Part shown: positions 49,791 through 59,541 of the stretch, piece by piece | Layout: every line of letters begins with the position of its first letter | Numbering within the stretch: the stretch's first letter is position 1 | Assembly (NCBI GenBank): GCA_017467105.1 | Contig: JAFTSU010000014.1 | Span: 1-64,000 of the forward strand | Direction: 5' to 3' | From: Clostridia bacterium | GTDB taxonomy: Bacteria > Bacillota > Clostridia > Oscillospirales > CAG-272 | DNA length: 64,000 bases | Notes under the pieces: generated by a model | What the model was told of the DNA's origin: nothing | The model's input: the letters and a program-made list of their open reading frames with translations, nothing else | Database searches by the model: none | Translations under genes and position numbers: made by a program

Positions 49791-50425
49791 TGAAGAGAAT
49801 AGCGGTTCTGGTATCGGGAGGCGGTACTAATCTGCAGGCGCTGATAGACGCGGAGGAGAGAGGAGAGCTTGGCTCGGGAAAAATCTCTCTCGTTATCTCC
49901 TCTAAGCCTGACGTGTATGCTCTCACTCGGGCGGAAAAGCACGGAATACCCGCATCGGTTATTCCAAGACGCGATTACGACAGTATTGCGGATTATACGC
50001 AGGCTCTGGTTCTGAAGCTTCGCAAGGAGAGGATAGACCTGGTCGTTCTGGCAGGCTTCCTCACTATCATTGACGAGCAGATGTATGATAGCTTCCCCAA
50101 TAAAATATTAAACGTCCATCCCGCCCTGATCCCGTCCTTCTGTGGTAAGGGATACTACGGACTTCATGTGCACGAGGCGGCTCTCGCCAAGGGCGTTAAG
50201 GTGTCCGGAGCCACGGTTCATATAGTTACTCCCGAGTGTGACGCAGGTCCCATAGTTCTGCAGAAGGCTGTAGAGGTTATGGAGGACGACACACCCGAGA
50301 CTCTCCAGAGGAGAATTATGGAGGAGGCGGAATGGCAGCTTCTTCCCCGCGCGGTACGCCTATTTGCCGATGACGACGCAGAGGTAATTGACGGCAAAGT
50401 AATAATTAAGGAGAAAAGACAATGA
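49790..50425 (+). CDS. purN: Phosphoribosylglycinamide formyltransferase, 211 aa
   Basis: GAR transformylase, which transfers a formyl group from 10-formyl-THF. The motif VLVSGGGTNLQALID and the catalytic NVHPALIPSF (Asn, His) and CDAGPI (Asp) elements are present. I chose the ATG at 49790, overlapping the purM stop by one base; an upstream in-frame TTG at 49784 is possible. It overlaps purO by four nucleotides. Confidence 0.95.
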   Translation: MKRIAVLVSGGGTNLQALIDAEERGELGSGKISLVISSKPDVYALTRAEKHGIPASVIPRRDYDSIADYTQALVLKLRKERIDLVVLAGFLTIIDEQMYDSFPNKILNVHPALIPSFCGKGYYGLHVHEAALAKGVKVSGATVHIVTPECDAGPIVLQKAVEVMEDDTPETLQRRIMEEAEWQLLPRAVRLFADDDAEVIDGKVIIKEKRQ

Positions 50426-51138
50426 AGGTATCAACTATCAGCGAGGAGCTTAATTCTCTTGCGTATCACGGCAGAGGTATTATGATAGGAAAAAGTCCCA
50501 ATGGCAAGAAGGCTGTGATAGCCTACTTCATAATGGGAAGAAGCGTCAACAGCCGTAACCGCGTTTTCGTGGCGGAGGGCGATGCTCTGCGCACCAAGGC
50601 GTTTGATGAATCAAAGATGGTCGATCCTCATCTTATCATATATTATCCCGTCAGAGTCCTTGGCAACAAAACGATAGTGACCAACGGTGATCAGACCGAC
50701 ACTATCTACGAGCTTATGGACAGACAGATGACCTTTGAACAGGCACTCAGAACCCGTGAATTTGAGGATGATAAGCCCAACTTCACCCCCAGAATATCGG
50801 GAATAGTCCGTCGCGAGAGGGACGGAATGAATTTCGCAATGTCCATTCTCAAGAGCGCGGAGGGAGACGATTCCTCCTGCGAGAGATTCACCTACGCATA
50901 TTCAGATCCCAAGTCCGGATATGCCAAGTTTATTCACACCTACAACTCAGACGGCGATCCTATCCCCTCGTTCGAGGGAGAACCCAAGACCCTCTTTCTT
51001 CCCGATACGGATATTGACGGTCTTACCTCGCTTATCTGGGAGAATCTGAATGAGGACAATAAGGTATCCCTCTTCGTAAGATACGTTGATATTGCGAGCG
51101 GAGAGTGTGAGACCAGAATAGTAAATAAGAACGTATAA
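50422..51138 (+). CDS. purO: IMP cyclohydrolase, PurO type, 238 aa
   Basis: Closes the second ring of IMP from FAICAR. It matches the IMP cyclohydrolase family first known from archaea (PurO; PF07826-like), with YHGRGIMIGKSPNGKKAVIAYFIMGRS near the start and AYSDPKSGYAKFIHTYNSDG near the end. It is unrelated to the N-terminal domain of bifunctional PurH. The gene overlaps purN (ATGA) and precedes the stand-alone AICAR transformylase by 11 nt, so the two enzymes replace PurH. Confidence 0.9.
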   Translation: MKVSTISEELNSLAYHGRGIMIGKSPNGKKAVIAYFIMGRSVNSRNRVFVAEGDALRTKAFDESKMVDPHLIIYYPVRVLGNKTIVTNGDQTDTIYELMDRQMTFEQALRTREFEDDKPNFTPRISGIVRRERDGMNFAMSILKSAEGDDSSCERFTYAYSDPKSGYAKFIHTYNSDGDPIPSFEGEPKTLFLPDTDIDGLTSLIWENLNEDNKVSLFVRYVDIASGECETRIVNKNV

Positions 51139-51149
51139 GGAGAGAAAAA

Positions 51150-52334
51150 ATGAAGGAATTTGAACTTAAGTACGGCTGTAATCCCAATCAGAAGCCCTCT
51201 AAGATCTATATGCACGACGGCTCCGAGCTTCCTATCGAAATACTGAACGGAAAGCCCGGTTACATTAATTTCCTCGACGCTTTCAATTCCTGGCAGCTTG
51301 TTAAGGAGCTTAAGGAGGCTACGGGTCTTCCCTCAGCTACCTCGTTCAAGCACGTCAGTCCCACCTCCGCGGCTGTCGGCGTTAAGCTTTCCGACACCTT
51401 GAAGCGCGCATGCTTCGTGGACGATATAGAGGGTCTTGACGAGTCTGCTCTCGCTTGCGCATACGCTCGCGCAAGAGGCACTGACCGTATGTCCTCATTT
51501 GGCGACTGGATCGCCCTCTCCGACGTTTGCGACAAGACCACCGCTCTTATCATAAAGAGGGAAATATCCGACGGCATAATTGCCCCCGGATATACCGACG
51601 AGGCGCTTGAGATACTCAAGACCAAGAAGAAGGGTAATTACAATATAGTAAAGGTGGATCCCGATTTTACACCCGATCCCATAGAGCGTAAGCAGGTCTA
51701 CGGCATAACGTTTGAGCAGGGAAGAAATAATTTCAAGATTGACTCCGAGCTTTTCTCGAACGTTGTATCGAAGAACAAGGACCTTCCCCCCGAGGCTATC
51801 AGAGATCTTACGATAGCTCTCATTACTCTTAAGTATACTCAGTCAAACTCCGTATGCTTTGCATACGACGGTCAGGCTATAGGCGTAGGCGCAGGTCAGC
51901 AGTCCAGAATTCACTGCACCCGTCTCGCAGGCACCAAGGCAGACACCTGGCATCTCCGTCAGCACGAGAAGGTTCTGTCTCTGCCGTTCCTTCCGGGTAT
52001 TGCCCGTCCCGACAGAGATAACGTTATCGACGGATATATAAACAAGAACGAGGAGGACGTGTGCGCTGACGGTAATTGGCAGAAGTACTTTACCTCCCGT
52101 CCTGAGCCGCTCACAGCAGAGGAGGCAAGGGCTTATCTCGACACGGTAAGCGGAGTTTCTCTCGGATCGGATGCGTTCTTCCCCTTCGGTGATAATATAG
52201 AGAGGGCAAAGAGAAGCGGAGTCGCTTACGTTGCGGAGCCCGGCGGATCGGTTCGCGACGATGCGGTTATAGAGACTGCTGATAAATACGGTATGTGCGT
52301 TACATTTACCGGAATGCGTCTTTTCCATCACTGA
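51150..52334 (+). CDS. purH: Stand-alone AICAR transformylase (PurH C-terminal-type), 394 aa
   Basis: Transfers the formyl group of 10-formyl-THF to AICAR (ZMP), the ligand-related intermediate sensed by the upstream riboswitch. The catalytic Lys-His pair is K67-H68 in ATSFKHVSPTSAAVG. Further signature regions are LKYTQSNSVCFA, VGAGQQSRIHCTRLAG and the C-terminal FFPFGDNIERAKRSGV. The IMP cyclohydrolase (MGS-fold) domain of ordinary PurH is absent; the previous gene supplies that activity. The ribosome binding site is AAGGAGAG. Confidence 0.92.
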   Translation: MKEFELKYGCNPNQKPSKIYMHDGSELPIEILNGKPGYINFLDAFNSWQLVKELKEATGLPSATSFKHVSPTSAAVGVKLSDTLKRACFVDDIEGLDESALACAYARARGTDRMSSFGDWIALSDVCDKTTALIIKREISDGIIAPGYTDEALEILKTKKKGNYNIVKVDPDFTPDPIERKQVYGITFEQGRNNFKIDSELFSNVVSKNKDLPPEAIRDLTIALITLKYTQSNSVCFAYDGQAIGVGAGQQSRIHCTRLAGTKADTWHLRQHEKVLSLPFLPGIARPDRDNVIDGYINKNEEDVCADGNWQKYFTSRPEPLTAEEARAYLDTVSGVSLGSDAFFPFGDNIERAKRSGVAYVAEPGGSVRDDAVIETADKYGMCVTFTGMRLFHH

Positions 52335-52359
52335 TATCCTTGTACGAGAGGCACAGAAT

Positions 52360-53634
52360 ATGAAATTAATGGTTGTAGGTGGCGGCGGCAGAGAGCACGC
52401 CATCATTAAGAAGCTTAAGGAAAATAAGAGCGTAACGGAAATCTACGCTCTTCCCGGCAACGGCGGTATGGCAGACGACTGTATTCCCGTGGCTATCGGA
52501 GCGAAGGATATTGACGCCATCGTAAAATTTGCGCTCGAGAAGAAGATCGATTACGCGGTGGTTGCGCCTGACGATCCTCTGGTGCTTGGCTGCGTTGACA
52601 GGCTTGAGGAGGTTGGTATTTCGTCCTTCGGACCGAGAAAATGCGCCGCTATCATAGAGGGAAGTAAGGTCTTTTCCAAGAATTTAATGAAGAAATACGG
52701 TATTCCAACAGCCTCATACGAGGTGTTCGAGAATGCGACGGAGGCTCTCTCGTATATAGAGAGCTGTCCTATCCCAACGGTTATCAAGGCTGACGGACTC
52801 GCGCTCGGCAAGGGCGTTATCATAGCGACCGACAGAGAGATGGCAAGGGATGCGGTCCGCTCTATTATGGAGGACAGAAAGTTCGGTGACAGCGGCTCGC
52901 GTATAGTGGTTGAGGAATTTCTTACAGGTCCGGAGGTATCCGTGCTTTGCTTTACGGACGGTAAGAGTATAAAGCCCATGGTATCTTCTATGGATCATAA
53001 GCGCGCGAAGGACGGTGACGAGGGCTTGAATACGGGAGGAATGGGAACGGTTGCTCCGAATCCTTACTACACTCCCGATATAGCAGACAGATGTATGAAT
53101 GAGATATTCATTCCCACCGTTGACGCTATGTGCAGAGAGGACAGGGAGTTCAGGGGCTGCCTCTACTTCGGTCTTATGATTACCCCAAACGGCCCAAAGG
53201 TCATAGAATACAATTGCCGCTTCGGCGATCCGGAAACTCAGGTAGTTCTTCCTCTTCTTGAGTCTGATCTCTTGGATATTATGATGGCAACAACCAATCA
53301 AACTCTTGATAAATGTGAAGTAAAGTTTGCAAATCACTCTGCTTGCTGTGTAATTATGGCGTCTGAAGGTTATCCGGAATCGTATAAAAAAGGATATGAG
53401 ATTACTATAGACCCCGCGGTAAAGGACAGCGTTTACGTAGCCGGCGCAGCGCTTGAGAACGGCAAGCTTCTTACTAATGGCGGTCGTGTTCTTGGAGTTG
53501 TAGGCACGGACGAAACGCTTGAAGGAGCAATAAAGGACGCATACTCTAAGGTGTCCTCAGTTCACTTTGATAACGCGTTCTTCCGCCGCGATATCGGTAA
53601 AAGAGCAATGAAAGCATTGGAGGACAGTCAGTAA
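52360..53634 (+). CDS. purD: Phosphoribosylamine-glycine ligase, 424 aa
   Basis: GAR synthetase, an ATP-grasp enzyme. The N-terminal VVGGGGREHAII loop, the VIKADGLALGKGVI ATP-grasp strand, VVEEFLTGPEVSVL and NTGGMGTVAP motifs are present. The C-terminal part (VLGVVGTDETLEGAIKDAY) is normal. Length is typical. It overlaps purL by one nucleotide. Confidence 0.95.
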   Translation: MKLMVVGGGGREHAIIKKLKENKSVTEIYALPGNGGMADDCIPVAIGAKDIDAIVKFALEKKIDYAVVAPDDPLVLGCVDRLEEVGISSFGPRKCAAIIEGSKVFSKNLMKKYGIPTASYEVFENATEALSYIESCPIPTVIKADGLALGKGVIIATDREMARDAVRSIMEDRKFGDSGSRIVVEEFLTGPEVSVLCFTDGKSIKPMVSSMDHKRAKDGDEGLNTGGMGTVAPNPYYTPDIADRCMNEIFIPTVDAMCREDREFRGCLYFGLMITPNGPKVIEYNCRFGDPETQVVLPLLESDLLDIMMATTNQTLDKCEVKFANHSACCVIMASEGYPESYKKGYEITIDPAVKDSVYVAGAALENGKLLTNGGRVLGVVGTDETLEGAIKDAYSKVSSVHFDNAFFRRDIGKRAMKALEDSQ

Positions 53635-56600
53635 TGGTATATCGAATTTACGTTGAAAAGAGAGAGGGCCTGGATCACGAGGCAAGAGCTCTTTGCTCCG
53701 AGATCAGAACGTTTCTTGGAATAGGCTCGGTGGACAGAGTCAGGATCCTTAACCGTTACGACGCGGAGAATATCACGGAGGAGCTGTTTGATTACGCCGT
53801 TCGTACGGTGTTTTCCGAGCCTCAGCTTGATCTGGTTTACCGTAAAGTAGAAAACGACGGCGCGACGGTTTTTGCTACAGAATATCTCCCGGGTCAATTT
53901 GATCAGCGCGCGGACAGTGCGGCTCAGTGTATCCAGCTTATTTCCCACGGTGAGAAGCCTACCGTTGCCAGCGCGAAGATCTATATGCTTTACGGCAGAC
54001 TTTCTAAGGATGACATCGCCAGAATCAAAAAGCACGTTATAAATCCCGTTGAGGCAAGAGAGGCTTCTCTTGCTCCCCGTGATACTCTTGCAGGTGAGTA
54101 CACCGTGCCTACTGAGGTCAAGACTCTGGACGGCTTCCTCGAGCTTGACGATTCCGGTCTTTCGGGTATTATAAATGAGATGGGTCTGGCTATGGATCTC
54201 GACGATATCAGATTCTGTCAGAGCTACTTCCGTACAGAGAAGAGATGTCCTACCGTAACGGAGATCAAGATGATAGACACCTATTGGTCTGATCATTGCC
54301 GTCACACTACCTTCCTAACTACAATTGATAATATCACTTTCGAGGACGAGCTGCTTCAGCGCACGTACGAGGAATATCTCGCTTCCAGAAAATATTTGGA
54401 CCGCACGAAGCCCCAGAACCTTATGGACATAGGCACTATTGCCGCAAAGTGTCTAAAAAAGGCGGGACGGCTTCAGGGCCTTGACGAGTCAGAGGAGATA
54501 AACGCCTGCACGGTCAAGATCACCGTAGACGTTGACGGCACTGCTGAGCCTTGGCTCCTTCTTTTCAAGAACGAAACTCACAATCACCCAACGGAGATAG
54601 AGCCCTTCGGCGGCGCGGCCACCTGTATCGGCGGCGCGATTCGCGATCCTCTCTCCGGCAGATCCTACGTTTACGCGGCTATGCGTCTTACAGGCGCGGC
54701 TGATCCTACCAAGCCTCTTTCCGATACTTTGGCCGGTAAGCTTCCTCAGCGTAAGATCGTAACCACGGCAGCAGCGGGATACTCGTCATACGGCAACCAG
54801 ATAGGACTTGCTACGGGCATCGTAGACGAGATCTACCACGACGGTTATGCCGCAAAGCATATGGAGGTCGGCGCGGTTATCGCCGCCGCTCCCGTGGCAA
54901 ACGTCAGACGCGAGGTTCCCGCGCCCGGAGACCTTGTTGTTCTTCTTGGCGGCAGAACCGGCAGAGACGGCTGTGGTGGTGCGACGGGATCATCCAAATC
55001 CCATAATCTTCAGTCACTTGAGAGCTGCGGCGCCGAGGTGCAGAAGGGAAATGCACCCGAGGAGAGAAAGCTTCAGCGTCTCTTCAGAAATCCCAAGGTC
55101 TCATCTATGATCAAGCGCTGTAACGATTTCGGAGCGGGCGGCGTTTCCGTTGCGATTGGAGAGCTTGCGGACGGACTTGATATAGACCTTAACGCAGTAC
55201 CTAAGAAGTATGATGGCCTTGACGGAACAGAGCTTGCCATCAGCGAATCTCAGGAGCGTATGGCTGTTGTTATAGAGTCCAAGAACCGCAAGAAATTCTT
55301 AGATCTTGCTATGACCGAAAACCTTGAGGCAACTGTTGTTGCCAAGGTGAAGGCTGACCCCAGACTCACTATGAAATGGAATGGCAAGACCATAGTGGAT
55401 ATAAGCCGAGAGTTCTTGAATTCCAACGGAGCGGAGAAGCATATAAGCATAAACGCCGCACCCGTGTGCGATTATTCTAAGGAAATACCTCAGAGCTTTG
55501 CTGACGGAATGAGCGGAATTGCAAATGGACTTAACACCTGCTCAAAGCGGGGTCTCTCCGAGAGATTTGACAGCACCATAGGAGCGGGCACCGTTCTTAT
55601 GCCCTTTGGCGGCAAATATCAGCGCACACCCATTCAGGCAATGGTACACAAGATATCGGTGGAGAAGGGACATACCGATCTTGCTTCGTATATGTCCTGG
55701 GGATATAACCCCGATCTGTCATCCAAGAGCCCCTATCACGGAGCTTATCTTGCGGTAGTCGAGTCAGTCAGCAAGCTGATCGCAACCGGAGCGGAATATA
55801 AGGACGTATATCTTACCTTCCAGGAATATTTTGAGAAGCCCGGCAAGGATCCCTCCCGTTGGGGAAAGCCGCTCTCCGCGCTTCTTGGCGCATATAAGGC
55901 GCAGATGGATCTTGGAATTGCGGCAATAGGCGGTAAGGATTCTATGAGCGGCAGCTTTGAGAAGCTTGACGTTCCTCCCACGCTTATTTCCTTCGCAGTT
56001 ACAACCGACCCGGCGTCGTGCGCCGTATCACCCGAGTTCAAGGAGGCGTCTCATAAGCTCGTTCTTATCTCTCCCGAATATGATAAGGACGGTCTGCCGG
56101 TTACTGACAGTCTCCTTAAAACCTACGGCACCGTTACATCACTTATGCGCGAGGGCAGAGTGTATTCAGCGTACACCGTAGCCTACGGCGGTATAGCCGA
56201 GGCTGTGCTTAAGATGAGCCTCGGAAACGGCTTCGGCTTCACCTTCGATCCGTCGCTTACTCTCGCTGATATCTTCGGCTACAAGTACGGCTCGTTCTTG
56301 CTTGAGGTTGCGGAAGGCGAGAGAGTTGGTGATCCGATCGGCGTGATCACAGAGGAGAATGAGTTCGTTTGGAACGGCGAAAAGCTCGACACGGGTGCGG
56401 TCATAAAGCTTTACGAGGATAAGCTTGAGTCCGTATATCCCTGCAATATCGAATATGATACGGAGATGCCTAAAACCGTATCCAGCAAGCCGCGCGAGAG
56501 AGTTTCTCCCCACGTAAATGTTGCAAAGCCCCGCGTTTTGATTCCCGTATTCCCAGGCACGAACTGTGAGTACGATTCTGCCAAGGCTGTTACGGATGCA

Positions 56601-57326
56601 GGCGCAGAGGCTGAGATATTCGTTATCAACAATCTTACGGCTGACGGAATCAAGCGCTCTGCGGAGACCTTTGCGGAAAAGATCAAGGCGTCTCAGGCAA
56701 TATTCGTTCCCGGTGGCTTTTCGGGCGGAGACGAGCCGGACGGCTCCGGTAAATTTATTACCGCTTTCTTCCGCGGCGAGATCGTAAAGGGTGCGGTAAG
56801 CGAGCTTCTTGACTCCCGTGACGGACTTATGTGCGGTATCTGTAACGGCTTCCAGGCTCTTATCAAGCTTGGACTTTTGCCTTACGGCAAGATCATTGAT
56901 ACTGACGAGAAGTGTCCCACTCTTACCTTTAACAATATTTCTCGCCATCAGTCAAAGATAGTCAGAACGCGCATTGCGTCTAATATGTCACCCTGGCTCT
57001 CTCTTTGCGAGGTAGGTGAAATATATAACGTTCCGATCTCTCACGGCGAGGGTAAGTTTATAGCAACGGATAAGGTTATCCGTCAGCTTATAAGGAACGC
57101 TCAGATAGCTACTCAGTACGTTGATATGGAGGGTAAGGCAACCTACGATATCGACTACAACCCCAACGGATCCACTTTGGCTATAGAGGGTATTACCTCT
57201 CCCGACGGACGTGTATTCGGTAAAATGGGTCATTCCGAGCGTATAGGAAAGGATCTTTACCGCAACGTTATCGGCGAGTACGATATTAAGATGTTTAAGT
57301 CGATGGTCAAGTATTTCAAGGGCTGA
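53634..57326 (+). CDS. purL: Phosphoribosylformylglycinamidine synthase, single-chain, 1230 aa
   Basis: FGAM synthase with glutaminase fused at the C-terminus, so no separate PurQ or PurS is needed. After the N-terminal PurS-like domain, the linker contains TYWSDHCRHTTF and the ATP/FGAR site has NETHNHPTEIEPFGGAATC. The C-terminal glutamine amidotransferase begins near residue 965 (VLIPVFPGTNCEYDSA). Its nucleophile Cys is C1067 in CGICNGFQ and the His/Glu pair is in ISHGEGKF, so unlike PurF this glutaminase looks active. It ends the operon. Confidence 0.95.
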   Translation: MVYRIYVEKREGLDHEARALCSEIRTFLGIGSVDRVRILNRYDAENITEELFDYAVRTVFSEPQLDLVYRKVENDGATVFATEYLPGQFDQRADSAAQCIQLISHGEKPTVASAKIYMLYGRLSKDDIARIKKHVINPVEAREASLAPRDTLAGEYTVPTEVKTLDGFLELDDSGLSGIINEMGLAMDLDDIRFCQSYFRTEKRCPTVTEIKMIDTYWSDHCRHTTFLTTIDNITFEDELLQRTYEEYLASRKYLDRTKPQNLMDIGTIAAKCLKKAGRLQGLDESEEINACTVKITVDVDGTAEPWLLLFKNETHNHPTEIEPFGGAATCIGGAIRDPLSGRSYVYAAMRLTGAADPTKPLSDTLAGKLPQRKIVTTAAAGYSSYGNQIGLATGIVDEIYHDGYAAKHMEVGAVIAAAPVANVRREVPAPGDLVVLLGGRTGRDGCGGATGSSKSHNLQSLESCGAEVQKGNAPEERKLQRLFRNPKVSSMIKRCNDFGAGGVSVAIGELADGLDIDLNAVPKKYDGLDGTELAISESQERMAVVIESKNRKKFLDLAMTENLEATVVAKVKADPRLTMKWNGKTIVDISREFLNSNGAEKHISINAAPVCDYSKEIPQSFADGMSGIANGLNTCSKRGLSERFDSTIGAGTVLMPFGGKYQRTPIQAMVHKISVEKGHTDLASYMSWGYNPDLSSKSPYHGAYLAVVESVSKLIATGAEYKDVYLTFQEYFEKPGKDPSRWGKPLSALLGAYKAQMDLGIAAIGGKDSMSGSFEKLDVPPTLISFAVTTDPASCAVSPEFKEASHKLVLISPEYDKDGLPVTDSLLKTYGTVTSLMREGRVYSAYTVAYGGIAEAVLKMSLGNGFGFTFDPSLTLADIFGYKYGSFLLEVAEGERVGDPIGVITEENEFVWNGEKLDTGAVIKLYEDKLESVYPCNIEYDTEMPKTVSSKPRERVSPHVNVAKPRVLIPVFPGTNCEYDSAKAVTDAGAEAEIFVINNLTADGIKRSAETFAEKIKASQAIFVPGGFSGGDEPDGSGKFITAFFRGEIVKGAVSELLDSRDGLMCGICNGFQALIKLGLLPYGKIIDTDEKCPTLTFNNISRHQSKIVRTRIASNMSPWLSLCEVGEIYNVPISHGEGKFIATDKVIRQLIRNAQIATQYVDMEGKATYDIDYNPNGSTLAIEGITSPDGRVFGKMGHSERIGKDLYRNVIGEYDIKMFKSMVKYFKG

Positions 57327-57341
57327 ATAATATAGTAAAAC

Positions 57342-57387
57342 ACACGGACCGGGTCTGCTTTAATCAGAGCAAATCCGGTCTGCTTTT
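57342..57387 (+). terminator. Terminator of the purine operon
   Basis: GACCGGG pairs with TCCGGTC with an inner CTGCT/AGAGC stem of lower quality, followed by TGCTTTTT. Confidence 0.7.
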
Positions 57388-57449
57388 TCGCCTTATTCAA
57401 CATCACTCTGAACACGAAAAACGGCGCTGCTGTTATTTTGAAAAGAGTA

Positions 57450-57478
57450 TTGACTTTTATTTATTGCTATGATAAAAT
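57450..57478 (+). promoter_or_regulatory. Promoter of the transporter/kinase/SIS operon
   Basis: TTGACT, 17 nt, TAAAAT. Confidence 0.75.
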
Positions 57479-57540
57479 GGCAGAGGTATAATCACTTAGG
57501 TTGTTGATAATTAGTCTACTGTGTCATAGCGAGGAAAATT

Positions 57541-58467
57541 ATGTGGGTGTATTACTTGATGCTGATCGGAGCGGTATTGCTGTTTTCCATTCAGTTCGTA
57601 TTCTCAAAATGCTATCAGAGGGAGAAGGGCTCTTCCTTCTTCTACTCAATGCTCTTCAGCGTTATAACGGGCGCTGTATCAATTCCGTATTTTTTGATAC
57701 TCAACGGCTCGCGCCTTGAGATGACACCGTTTTCTCTTTTCTTGGCTGTGCTGTATTCCATTGACGCCCTGGCTTGCACGGTCTTTGGCGTCAAGACCCT
57801 TGAGCGCGCCAATCTTTCGGTATATTCTCTGTTTATGATGCTGGGCGGTATGCTTCTGCCTTTCCTATACGGATTTACTCTGGGCGAGGAAATGACGTTA
57901 ATTAAGGGAGTCGCTATGCTGCTTGTGCTTCTTTCTATGGCTTTTACGCTGAAGAAGGAGGACGGAAAGAAAACCGATCTGTTTTTGGTTCTATGCTACG
58001 GAGTAATTTTCGTCACCAACGGCTTGACGGGCGTAATGACATTTATGCATCAGCGTGCTACCGTTGCCGTAGTCAGCGCGTCCGGCTTCCTGCTGTTATC
58101 CAATATAGTTAAGACGGTTTTGGCTCTGGCGGTCGTTGCGGGCATTTTTATCGCAGCAAAAGTCAGAGGAAAAGACGCTATGTTGGTTCATGGCGCAGCA
58201 GAGGGTAAAAGAAAGCCTTCACCGATAAAGAGTTGGGTGGTTGCCGTGGGATGCGCGGTCGGATTCGCTTTTGTAAACGGTACGGGCTCGCTTCTTTCTA
58301 CTCTGACCGCCTCGTACATAGAGGCGGGTATACAGTCAACGATCGGAACGGGCGGCTGCCTCTTAATGTCTGCTCTGTTTGGGCTTTTATTTGGCGAGAG
58401 AATAACGAAAAAAACGGTTTTTACGTTAGCTTGCGCACTGACAGGCACCGTATTAATAATGCTTTAG
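57541..58467 (+). CDS. EamA/DMT-type transporter, 308 aa
   Basis: About ten hydrophobic helices in two homologous halves fit the drug/metabolite transporter superfamily (EamA-like), which exports or imports small metabolites. The first half has TLERANLSVYSLFMMLGGMLLP-like packing and the second half ends FGERITKKTVFTLACALTGTV, the usual last-two-helix pattern. There is a long hydrophilic loop near residues 205-220. The ribosome binding site is CGAGGAAA. It lies 73 nt before a sugar-kinase-like gene, so transport of a (amino)sugar-related compound is a reasonable but unproven idea. Confidence 0.82.
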   Translation: MWVYYLMLIGAVLLFSIQFVFSKCYQREKGSSFFYSMLFSVITGAVSIPYFLILNGSRLEMTPFSLFLAVLYSIDALACTVFGVKTLERANLSVYSLFMMLGGMLLPFLYGFTLGEEMTLIKGVAMLLVLLSMAFTLKKEDGKKTDLFLVLCYGVIFVTNGLTGVMTFMHQRATVAVVSASGFLLLSNIVKTVLALAVVAGIFIAAKVRGKDAMLVHGAAEGKRKPSPIKSWVVAVGCAVGFAFVNGTGSLLSTLTASYIEAGIQSTIGTGGCLLMSALFGLLFGERITKKTVFTLACALTGTVLIML

Positions 58468-58540
58468 ATTTACACGCCCCCGGGGTTAAGGTGGAAAATA
58501 GGACTTTTTCGCATTTTGCAGGTTGTAAAGGAGTATTTCA

Positions 58541-59497
58541 TTGCTAAAAAAATATTATATTGCCGCTGATGGTGGCGGAAGCAAGCTTCAGACTGTTTTG
58601 TACGATGAGTGCTTTCGCGTAATACGCACAGAGAGAATCGCCGGAGTTAATACGCTTTTTAAACCGGAGTCTCTGGTTCGTGAAAGCGTTGGAGAAATGA
58701 TAGACGGGCTTCTTGACGGATTAGACGGCGTGATAGCGGGCGCCGATCTTTGTATGCTCGGCGCAGTTGACATTATGTCATCTGTCATCCGCCGACATAG
58801 CCCGGACGCAGATATACGTATGATCGAGGAGCCTGTGGCCGGACTTGCCTCAGCGCTAAAAACGGGCGGCGCTGTATCACTGTCGGGTACGGGATCGGAT
58901 GCCTTTTTTGTAAAGGAAGGCAAGACTTTATCCGTCGTAGGCGGATGGGGTCCTCTTCTCGGTGACGAGGGAAGCGGATACGATATAGGTCTTTCAGCTA
59001 TACGTGCGGCGATTTATTCTCACGATGGCAGGGGTGAGAAAACCGCCATCTATGATCTGATTATGGAAGAGTGGAAGCTTCGGGATCTTTGGGAAATCGT
59101 AACACGGCTGGCGGGTAATCCGGATGCGCGTCATCAGGTTGCGTCTGTAGCCGCGCTTTGCTCGAGAGCTGCAAAGGCGGGAGACTGTGTTGCTCTCGGT
59201 ATTTACGAGAAAGCGGCAGACGCTTTGTTTTTACAGATACGTACTGCTATTAACCGTCACTATGAGGACTGGGACGGTACGGTTGCGGTTATGGGTGGTG
59301 CTTGGAAGGGTCACACCGTGATGCTGGAGAGATTTGAGGCGCAGCTTGTCAGAGAGTATCCGATCGCACGTGTTTTCCATCCCATTTTTGAACCGGTGGC
59401 AGGTTGCGCCGTGCTTCGCGGATTAAGTATGGGTCACAGCATCCCGTTTCTAAGGGCCGCTATGACAGATGGCTTTTCAATTTTTCTTCATCCGTGA
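58541..59497 (+). CDS. BadF/BadG/BcrA/BcrD-type ATPase, probable N-acetylglucosamine kinase, 318 aa
   Basis: An ASKHA-fold phosphotransferase. The phosphate-1 motif is YIAADGGGSKLQTVLYDE and the phosphate-2/adenosine region is VSLSGTGSDAFF, with VGGWGPLLGDEGSGYDIG as the diagnostic segment of the BadF/GlcNAc-kinase family. Length is typical for GlcNAc kinase-like members; benzoyl-CoA reductase activators have additional Cys ligands not seen here. The start is TTG with AAAGGAG upstream. Two SIS-domain genes follow, which supports an amino-sugar phosphate role. Confidence 0.82.
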   Translation: MLKKYYIAADGGGSKLQTVLYDECFRVIRTERIAGVNTLFKPESLVRESVGEMIDGLLDGLDGVIAGADLCMLGAVDIMSSVIRRHSPDADIRMIEEPVAGLASALKTGGAVSLSGTGSDAFFVKEGKTLSVVGGWGPLLGDEGSGYDIGLSAIRAAIYSHDGRGEKTAIYDLIMEEWKLRDLWEIVTRLAGNPDARHQVASVAALCSRAAKAGDCVALGIYEKAADALFLQIRTAINRHYEDWDGTVAVMGGAWKGHTVMLERFEAQLVREYPIARVFHPIFEPVAGCAVLRGLSMGHSIPFLRAAMTDGFSIFLHP

Positions 59498-59541
59498 CTT
59501 CCGTCCGACGTTTTTATTCATAACTAACAAGGAGTATTATT

